Assembly: GCA_037178625.1 (NCBI GenBank)
Contig: CM074132.1
Location: 310,001-374,000, forward strand
Length of the DNA stretch: 64,000 nucleotides
DNA from: Skeletonema tropicum
Lineage: Eukaryota > Bacillariophyta > Thalassiosirophyceae > Thalassiosirales > Thalassiosiraceae
Direction: 5' to 3'
Shown: positions 56,612 through 64,000 of the stretch, piece after piece
Layout of the letters: each line of letters opens with the position of its first letter
Numbering within the stretch: the first letter of the stretch is position 1
Translations under genes and position numbers: made by a program
Notes under the pieces: model-generated
Seen by the model: the letters and a program-made list of their open reading frames with translations, nothing else
The model's database searches: none
Told to the model about the DNA's origin: nothing

Positions 56612-57760
56612 GATGATGTTCTTCTTGGGTAATTTAGATAGTAGCATATATATTAAGGTTGAGATGGGAAGAATAATGATATCTAACGAAGATGGTGTCG
56701 AAGCTATCCGAGACGTGACACTTTAAAATTTCTGTTATATTATTATTATCCGAGACGTGACATGCGCAACGAGCAACGACTTGAGCAACGGAATGGTCTA
56801 CAGCAGCCCCTCTGTTCAGGATGATGGTGGCCAAAATCGGCCAGTGGAATAACCGTCTCTACTCTACCCACAATCAGTGTTGGCCATTATTGACGAGCAT
56901 TCAATATTCGGTCAATAGGAAGAGATAAGTGGAAGGAAATACTTCAGCCCAATGGAAAGGTATGGCCAAAATCGTCGAGTACCAAACGTTTAATTAAGTG
57001 AACGGATGTAATCCATCCTCAAGCCGATTATGTTACCCACTTTAATACCCACTACCACTCCCACCTCTGCGCTGCCGTCAAAAATCAAATCGCACTTCCA
57101 AACGCCTAAATTTTCTATCAAGCATGTTGTATCTTTATTTACCCCTTTTGTTGTATCAATTCACTTAGGAAATTAGGTGAATGTTGCATTATAGCTACCT
57201 CTAGACATCATTGAACCAACAATTGGAGTCTTCATACGCCGAGGGCAGAACCAAACAGCGTCGTACCACAGCTTCTTAAAGTTAGAGCCACGGATATTGA
57301 CGTAGATGTCAATATGTATGCCTACATAACTTATTCTCGTTCTTAACTGTGTACTCCCGTAGCATATTATTACATATTATGTTATACCTTATTGATTTAA
57401 TATCATTTTGTGTACGAAGTCAAAGTAGGAAGTGATGGAGCGGTCAGGGATTGGAACCGAGAGGAGCAAGAGAAGAAAGGATGGAGTTTATGGAGGATCG
57501 GATCATGTATGCATTGATATCAGACTCTTGCGCAAATGATTGATTGTTCTTGTGGACCTGAAACTTCGTAAAGTAAGTCCAAGTAAGGGGCAACGAACGT
57601 GAACTGCAAATAAAAGTTTGAAGTTGAAGGGAAAGGACAGCGGCCCTTTTCATATACCGGAGTAGGCACCAGAAGGGAATGCCATTCAATCACCCCAATT
57701 TTCCGTACCGTCAGGTCAGATTTAAGTTTCTCTTGCTTCAGTAAGTTACTCCTACTCAAG
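56612..57760. other. Upstream region of copy C and spacer
   Basis: 56750-57130 aligns by eye with 58210-58570 (the region between copy D and the cyclophilin-like gene). TGGCCAAAATCG at 56828 and 56963. The remainder (57130-57760) has short unrecognised ORFs. Confidence 0.5.
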
Positions 57761-58123
57761 TCAAAGCCTAACTGGACCTCTTGGTTCTTGCTCGTCATCG
57801 CCTCTGTCCTTCTCTGCGCTCAAGGGATACAGTGAATCAGTATCGGTAGGTGATGACCCAGAAGACTTCTCCGACTTTGCAGTAGGACTTTTGATAGACA
57901 TTGACGTGCTGGGCAAAGACATTGACAACATCAACATTGAGATTGACACTGAAGAAGAAGCTGACTTGCCCGATTTGGATGGCCAGGGAAATGGCAAGTC
58001 TTCCGAACTAGAACTTTTGATACGTGGTGCTGACACATAACTTTTGCTCGATTTGGAAGCAGCTGTTACGAGAGAGAATGCACTTGCCAAGTATGTGACA
58101 CAGATGATCATGATGTTCTTCAT
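57761..58123 (-). CDS. Short secreted K/S-rich protein, copy D (no lectin domain)
   Basis: A 120-residue ORF from the ATG at 58123. The signal peptide is MIICVTYLASAFSLVTAA; then come Lys/Ser-rich words (SKSSKSY, SKSGKSASSS, KSPTAKSEKSSGS) and the SSSSEDLPFPWPS motif shared with copy C. The lectin domain is absent: after SPTDTDS the sequence diverges into a charged tail (EKDRGDDEQEPRGP). It is the only family member here with an unbroken start-to-stop frame. The composition recalls silaffin-type silica-associated proteins, but no such function is shown. Confidence 0.5.
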   Translation of the reverse strand: MKNIMIICVTYLASAFSLVTAASKSSKSYVSAPRIKSSSSEDLPFPWPSKSGKSASSSVSISMLMLSMSLPSTSMSIKSPTAKSEKSSGSSPTDTDSLYPLSAEKDRGDDEQEPRGPVRL

Positions 58124-58568
58124 AATTGGAGATGGTAGACTTGTAATGCAGGTCGAGATGGAAAGAATAGTGATGTCTAACGAAGCCGGTGTCGGAAGTG
58201 ACATGCGCAACGAGCAACGTACATGAGCAACGAAATACGAAAGGAAGGAAGAGAGTCTACACAGCAGCCCTCTGTTTAGGATGATGGTGGCCAAAATCGG
58301 CCGTCTCCCCAATACCCACTTTATCATTCCATTTCGTTGGCCATGGAAGTGAGATGAGATAGGAGAAAGGAAATGCTTAGCCCTCCGGACGGAAAGGTAT
58401 GGCCAAAATCGTCAAGTGATGGATTATCGAAGTGAACGGACGAAATCCTCCAGCCTATTAGTTCACTTACATTGACACCCACTAAAACTCCCATCCTGCG
58501 CTGCCGTCAATCTCAATAATCAGTAATCAGCCTTGAAACGGAAACGGCCATAAATTTTATCATCAACC
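58124..58568. promoter_or_regulatory. Divergent promoter region with paired TGGCCAAAATCG motifs
   Basis: Between copy D (minus) and the cyclophilin-like gene (plus). TGGCCAAAATCG at 58288 and 58400, 112 bp apart. The same pair lies upstream of copy C (56828, 56963), and a related pair upstream of copy B (32660, 32808). The first is part of GGCCAAAATCGGCC, nearly palindromic. Confidence 0.5.
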
Positions 58569-60518
58569 ATGTCATTGAGGCAACGCGGACAACGAGCTTC
58601 CGAATCCACCAACGAGGGCAGCAACGGGGGAGGAGTCTACAATTCTTCCCCATCGTCTGGTGGTGGCGGATATGGCTATGGAGCTGCACCTTCCTCGGCT
58701 GGCGGCGGAGTAAACACAAATGCAAATCCATACAGCGGCGGCGGCGGTGGATATCATGGTGCCTCTCCCACCTCCACCTCTTCTGGTGGCGGTGGAGGAT
58801 ACAACACTTCGCCCTCAGCTGTTGGAAGCGGCGGTAGTGGTGGTGTAGCAGCTAATAATTATGGTGCCGCCCCAACTCCTCGTGGATATCCCACCGCCTC
58901 AGCTGGCTACGGTGGTGCGTACACTACTAACAATAATCCGGCGGTTGCATCTCCATATGCTAACAGCAGCAACAACATGTCTGGATATTCAGCGGCGGCA
59001 TACAATACTGGCGGATACGGCGGCAGTTCGTACGGAAATACAGTCACAGCCGGATCTGGTTATGGCGGCTACAATAACAACATAAGCATAAGTAGTAGTG
59101 TCGCCTCTACAGCTGCATCTGGATCTGGATCCCCCAATCCATTTCATACATCCAAAAAGTCAGCCTTCAATCTCGGCTCCATCACCAGCAACATCCTCCC
59201 TCTCTTGTTCGGCCTCGTCATCTGCACCCTGACAGCCACCACCATTCACTTTCGCCGCTCCATGCAACGAACTTACGCACAGATTGAACTCTCCAAACAA
59301 ACCATCCAAAAGCACCACCAACAATCCCAACAACGCTTCCAATCCAATCGCGATCGACTCGAAAAAGATCGTGCCAATCTAAGTGAAAACAACCACCGCC
59401 TGCAACAACAGATCGACAAACTAACCTCAAAACACGTCGAACGATCCAACGGCCACTCCGCAACCCTCGATGAACTCAACGCCAAGGAAGCCGAAAAGCA
59501 AGCCATTCTCAAAAAGATTGACATTATCAAATACCGACTCGAGGACACGAAAGATGAATTGGACAAGTATAAGAGTATGGTAAATGGAAAGGTGGAGGTG
59601 GAGGAGTATTCGAAGAAGAGAGAGAAGGCGTTGTGGGAGGTTGTGGGACGGTTGGAGAGTCGGATTGGGAGGGAGAGTTGGAGGGAGGCCGAGGAGTGGT
59701 GAGTTATCAATTTGTTTTGTTAGTTATTTGTTTTGTTAGTTGTGATGTGTATATCATTGTTATTGGTGTATTTATGCAATTCATTCTCACGATTATTGTC
59801 ACCCTCACCTACACTTCATCTTCATTATGATTCATTCACATTCACCAGGTTTGGACCAGGTCCTCACAAAGTGGAAATTGACCTCGAATACCCCATCGTC
59901 AACAATGCCGACGATCCACCCTCCTCCTGGCCACGCACCCGTAACCGAATCATCCTCGAAATGGCACCACTCGACCTAATGCCCCACTCCGTCAATCTCT
60001 TCCTACAACAAGTCCACCACGGACTATGGGATGGGAATGAAATCACAGCCAATCCAGAACACATCATCTCGTTTGGATATCATCGTGCCTCTGCTCATGA
60101 GGGGTTTGTCGATAAGGCATTGGAGACGGTGTCCTATCAAGAATATTCGGCCAAGTACCCTCATGTACAGTGGTCGGTGGGATTTATGGGTCGGCCTTCC
60201 GGTCCAGACTTTTATATCAACAAGAGGGATAATACAGTGGCGCATGGTCCTGGAGGACAAGAGAATACGGATGATATGCACAATGAGGCTGATCCGTGCT
60301 TTGGACGTGTTGTGGAGGGTGTGGATGTGTTGAATGAGATTGATAAGATTCCTGTGGATAAGAATCATGGGAGTGAGTTGAAGTCTCCGGTGAAGATTGT
60401 TAGTGCACGTGTGATGGCGCAGAGGAATGGTGATTCGTTTAAGGATCAAGGTGGTGGTGGAAGTGGTGTGATGTCGGTGGTGGTAGTGGTGGCAGTACTG
60501 GCAGTTGGGAAGGAGTAG
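58569..60518 (+). CDS. Membrane-anchored coiled-coil protein with cyclophilin-like C-terminal domain
   Basis: Two exons, 58569-59698 and 59849-60518, GT-AG intron, 599 residues. Residues 1-190 are Gly/Ser/Tyr/Asn-rich with GGGGGY-type repeats. A transmembrane helix (SNILPLLFGLVICTLTATTI) is near 200-222. A coiled coil (about 225-370; DRLEKDRANLSENNHRLQQQ) follows. Then a domain starts FGPGPHKVEIDLEYP, with PHSVNLFLQQVHHGLWDG, VGFMGRPSGPDFYINKRDN, HGPGG and DPCFGRVVEGVDVLNEI. That pattern matches peptidyl-prolyl isomerases of the cyclophilin fold, but the usual catalytic Arg/Phe (FHR, FxMQ) are not evident, so activity is doubtful. A second hydrophobic stretch (VMSVVVVVAVLAV) ends the protein. 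Probably lumenal or extracytoplasmic. Confidence 0.7.
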
Positions 60519-60860
60519 AGCATGGGCGAAAGTATGATGGAGGGGACAAGATTATGCCTCTACCAACTGAAACTGAGGAGATGCCTCGTGCTTACTAAAC
60601 ATCAAGTTTGAAGTTAAAGAATCAGTGGAAGGGCTGTCATGTCCAATGTTTTGGTTGGAGTGAAAGTAATTCAACTTGCTTCGTGAGCAATCGTTGTGCA
60701 TATAGCATGGATATTGTCCAAATGTATGCGTCGTCCACATTAAAATTATCTTTAATATATTATCTTCTCCTTCCGGCTAAAACACATAATATTCTTAGCT
60801 ACAACTGTACAAAGCAGGAATCCCCTCTTGAGTCTTCAGAACATGAAGAGTTTACATAAT
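60519..60860. other. Intergenic region between convergent genes
   Basis: 3' flanks of the cyclophilin-like and oxidoreductase-like genes. Nothing recognised. Confidence 0.4.
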
Positions 60861-61709
60861 CTACCATCCAACACTCAACTTTTCGCCTTTTCCTATTTCA
60901 CGTTTCAGATTGTTGAAAATTTTGGAAAAAGAGACCTTCCCTCCTTCATAATCAGGAGCCACCTCCAGTCCACCGCGTACAATAGGACGCCATCCATGAC
61001 GATAGATCATTTCCACAACCAGATCTACTGCTTCTTCATCACCAAATACTTCAATGTCAGGACGTGACAGATTTTTGGGGCCGGTTGGCAAGATCAATGT
61101 CCACAGGACGTGCTTGTACGCTCCACACCATTTGGCAGTAGGATCATTCAATTTCTCTTTATGGATCAAAATCCCAGCCTGGGGACCATCCTTCGGCAAG
61201 CCAGCACCATATCCATCAGGTCGTTTCATGAATGGATTTGTCATATCCAAAATCGTTTTGCCCTTGCCTTTAATTTCTGGGGCAATGGTTTCCACAATTG
61301 GCCAAGCTTGTTCATACATGGTCCCCAGAACAATAATATCAGCCTCGGCGGCTGCAGAATTGTCGCCAGCCTTCAACTTCCAACCTTCTGCATCGCATGC
61401 TGGGACGCAGTAATCTCCTTGACCAGCATTTTCACCGGTGACCTTCTTTTGGTAGCCTTCGCCGGAGAGCAATTTATCGACAATATCTTGGGCTTTTTCT
61501 TTTGACCTTGAACACATCGTGACATCATACCCTGCGTTCGCCCATGCTGCGCAAAGATGGACACCCATACGCCCTGTTCCTCCAATAACGGAAACGGTTG
61601 GCAATTCGCTGCTGGGTCGATCGGCTGGTCTTGGAGCCCACGGTCCATCTTTAGACGAGATGGCGGCTGAGGTTGCCATATCATTGTAAAGGCCAATACA
61701 CGAATTCAT
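60861..61709 (-). CDS. NADP-dependent oxidoreductase, F420-reductase-like family
   Basis: A 282-residue single exon. The Rossmann dinucleotide motif VSVIGGTGRMGVHLCAAWAN is at 39-58, followed by VTMCSRSKEKA (NADP-type basic residue after the second strand). ADIIVLGTMYEQAWPIVETI and TILDMTNPF complete the nucleotide-binding half. The C-terminal half (GPKNLSRPDIEVFGDEEAVD; GWRPIVRGGLEVAP) fits the F420-dependent NADP reductase / NADP oxidoreductase family. The true cofactor in algae is uncertain. The start could also be the in-frame ATG at 61679 (MATSAAISSK). No transit peptide obvious. Confidence 0.75.
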   Translation of the reverse strand: MNSCIGLYNDMATSAAISSKDGPWAPRPADRPSSELPTVSVIGGTGRMGVHLCAAWANAGYDVTMCSRSKEKAQDIVDKLLSGEGYQKKVTGENAGQGDYCVPACDAEGWKLKAGDNSAAAEADIIVLGTMYEQAWPIVETIAPEIKGKGKTILDMTNPFMKRPDGYGAGLPKDGPQAGILIHKEKLNDPTAKWCGAYKHVLWTLILPTGPKNLSRPDIEVFGDEEAVDLVVEMIYRHGWRPIVRGGLEVAPDYEGGKVSFSKIFNNLKREIGKGEKLSVGW

Positions 61710-62262
61710 AGTGCTGATCTGCTACTGTTAGTGGTGAAGAGGAGCATACTTATCCGTCCGGCAGCTGTGAGGCGGCGGAGATTATTCCATAAGATTATGG
61801 GGGAAATTCAGTGATTGAGTCGAGTCCTTTCTTGAAGTCAAACTATTTCACGTAGGACTTCAATATTAATGATTTTTAAATTTGATATATGATTTTTTAA
61901 TTTCCTCACTTTTCTTGTGATGGACGTAGTTATGGGAACTATCCCCCTACATAAGTACTTAATTACTCGGCCTATCCCCCCCAAATCAAAGTTTTGCTGT
62001 TTTCAGGGAATCTTTTACCATAGGACACTCCCCTCAATGGTCTCCTAAACGATTCTATGGTCCGAACCGAGTACTTATGAAGACCTCTCCTACAATATGT
62101 CCTTGCCAATGCCGACTCCCCCTGCCCCTGGCCCTGGCTTGGTTTCAGTTTCACTCGAATCGGATAAAAGTAAGAACTTGTCCAGAACGATCTGACAGAA
62201 AATTCAGGACATCTTTAGGTACAAACTCGTATCTTAAGGTACAGACTAGTTAAAAGAGCCAG
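61710..62262. other. Intergenic spacer
   Basis: Upstream of the oxidoreductase. AT-rich, with TCTTAAGGTACA and GGTACAAACTCGTATCTTAAG words near 62215-62245. No gene. Confidence 0.35.
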
Positions 62263-62414
62263 GGCAATTTAAAAATATCTAGCGCCAAGCGTGCTGACGA
62301 AATTTGCCCTGGCTCTTTTTATTTTCATTTGCGCCGGTCTTAGTTTTAGACTGGTTAAATATTTTGTTTTGCAGTTGCAGGCTTGGCGCTATTTAGATAT
62401 TTTTAAATTACCCC
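62263..62414. mobile_element. Small foldback element (TTTAAAAATATCTAGCGCC arms)
   Basis: GGCAATTTAAAAATATCTAG plus CGCCAAGC at the left is inverted at 62381-62414. A second inverted pair, AAAAGAGCCAGGGCAA (62252-62267) and its complement (62304-62319), overlaps the left arm. A single arm also occurs at 24249-24283. Confidence 0.6.
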
Positions 62415-62494
62415 TAGGATAGGATGCTATCGGCAAGAAGATGAACATGCTACCATTGGTGCGCAATGAAAAGAAACTGCCACTACTACTTTTG

Positions 62495-62846
62495 TCAACT
62501 GCCGATAGAGGAATCGTCATCGTGGCAATGGATAGCATGGTGGATAGAAGGATCAATTTGATTTGTGGGTGAGAATGGTGGATAGGTGGAGAAGAAGTGT
62601 GCGGATTTTATGAACTGTTTGCCAAAGTTGACGACGTGAGTGGTTGTTGGAGGTGGCAGCGCCTCCTCTCGTTTTCGTTTCATGGAGTCGTTGTGCACGC
62701 AGCCATCCACCCTGAGCCTGAACAAGCAAGCGAATGGTAGCGGAGACGAATATCGTGAGCTGACGAATGCGCTTCTTGAGAGAAGAATGCACCTCTTGCG
62801 GTGATACAATGATCACCAACTTGAAAGCTTTATTCGACAGAGCCAA
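62495..62846 (-). pseudogene. Possible small gene fragment, two overlapping frames
   Basis: Minus frame 62846-62553 reads LALSNKAFKLVIIVSPQEVH and SLKKRIRQLTIF; frame 62809-62495 reads MKRKREEALPPPTTTHVVNF and ends HDDDSSIGS. The first half of one and the second half of the other look protein-like, as if a frameshift separates them near 62690. The 1.5 kb element inserted at 62875 cuts its upstream side. Not recognised. Confidence 0.25.
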
Positions 62847-62874
62847 TTCGTTTGATTCATCGATAGATAGCTAG

Positions 62875-64000
62875 CTAGTCGGCGCGCCATTCGACGCACT
62901 GGCGCCATTCGACGCACGACGCAACTTCCCTCTTTTCGACAAAAAAAGAGCCCACCATGACGGCCTCCCATCCTACTACCCTTATTACACAACTAAATGT
63001 CGACATTCCGAAGTAGTAATGTACTTACTAGACCATTTTTTGACGCTGAATTCAACGGTTTTATCGGTGGCTCGCCATATTCATCACAAAGAGAAGTTTG
63101 ACCGCCACAATAGCGGTGGTGATTTTCATCCCCACCGCCGCAGAGCACCTGTTGCCAGTAGCATAAAGGCGTCGTTTCTGTCATTGAAACAGCAAGTAAG
63201 GTTGTATGGGCGACCAATATTATATATATGGACGGAATATGCGCTAATTAACCGGATGTGGGTCTCATGCAACGCCTATCCAACCTACCAAATCTATGAA
63301 GTCGATTTAGAAAGATTTCCACAATTTATCTCCATCAATAGTGGGTATATATCTGACACAAAACATGTTGAAACCACACCATGGATCATAGCTTGTCTTG
63401 TCTACTATATGATAATCAAGATTGTTGAGGTGGACTGCTCCATCTTACCACAGTGACTACTGCAACCCTCGGTTCCCTCGACAACTACTCATTGTGGGTT
63501 ATGAGAAGCCCACCCGAAGACGCCTACACGAGTGTTGTGACATGATAATGACGTCTCCTCCATGTGCAATTGGGAACCTTTCGCCTCATCAAATCAACAT
63601 CCATCTATTGTGCGCCTTTTGCTGTGGTTGGAGACAATTTTACAACTGTTATCAGTGCCTTTCCTACAAAGTCTCGTGGAATGAGAGGCCGAATGATCGA
63701 CATAAAACTCTATGATGGCGTAGATGTTGCGTGTAATTAATACATCTGAGTAAGCTAAACAATTATCATAGCTTACAGATGGAGTTATTAATGATCTACT
63801 ACTATTCTGTTGTCTAAATTACATAATCATGAGCATCTTTTGACATGCCCGGTATGTTCAGATTTTCATGTGTGTGTGCGTCACCTGCAATTATCATCAA
63901 ATCCACTTTGAATTAGACGCTACAGCTTACATAATCGGAATCAGCGTGAAAAATTGGGTTAGGGAGTGTCTTCTGGAGGGTGTATGGGATCGATAATGCT
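62875..64000. mobile_element. 1.5 kb TIR element, copy 2 (runs off the window)
   Basis: Left end CTAGTCGGCGCGCCATTCG at 62875; aligns with 52084-53220 of copy 1, with substitutions, a 4-nt indel near 63488 and a longer one near 63972. The right end lies beyond the window. Confidence 0.8.

Overview
The window looks like nuclear DNA of a stramenopile alga, most probably a centric diatom. The evidence is: genes split by short GT-AG introns (about 70-135 bp), moderate GC, no operons or Shine-Dalgarno layout, and protein types common in diatoms (lysine/serine-rich secreted proteins, large AAA-ATPase/TPR signalling proteins with a decayed kinase segment, tetraspan modules, RINGv/TPR proteins). The species call is inference. 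I found no rRNA, tRNA or CRISPR array.

Layout. 0-9 kb: a broken acidic-protein ORF, two TIR elements, a two-module protein (2804-4024), a seven-exon diacylglycerol-lipase-like membrane gene (7726-4214, minus) and a tail-anchored protein (8435-9025). 9-17 kb: copy 1 of a segmental duplication, holding a transposon insertion, a truncated lectin gene and a frameshifted ATPase/TPR pseudogene. 19-25.5 kb: a dead zinc-finger/reverse-transcriptase retroelement pierced by a MITE, a Pif1-like helicase fragment, and foldback elements. 26-31 kb: two probable Golgi-type enzymes (FkbM-like methyltransferase with an in-frame stop; sulfotransferase) and an alkaline-phosphatase-superfamily hydrolase. 31.3-39 kb: copy 2 of the duplication, with an intact 1666-residue ATPase/TPR gene. 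39.3-53.6 kb: almost all transposable elements, nested and adjacent, including a 4.4 kb element with about 550 bp inverted repeats carrying a dead RINGv/TPR/zinc-knuckle gene. 53.6-61.7 kb: a methyltransferase-like gene, two more members of the K/S-rich secreted family, a coiled-coil cyclophilin-like gene and an F420/NADP-oxidoreductase-like gene. 62.3-64 kb: repeats, ending inside a second copy of the 1.5 kb element seen at 52.1-53.6 kb.

The signals I would follow first are: (1) two MITE copies (23.8 and 49.5 kb) in which an 11-bp tag occurs three times per element, identical within each element but changed in step between elements; (2) a four-member family of secreted K/S-rich proteins, three joined to a trefoil-like lectin domain, in which every lectin-bearing copy is broken in a different way while a short lectin-less copy stays open, with a conserved upstream motif; (3) a diacylglycerol lipase fused to a C-terminal tetraspan module; (4) a very clear transposon nesting record, with target duplications of 4, 8 and 11 bp. 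All comparisons were made by eye. Exon boundaries were checked for frame by hand but not against transcripts.
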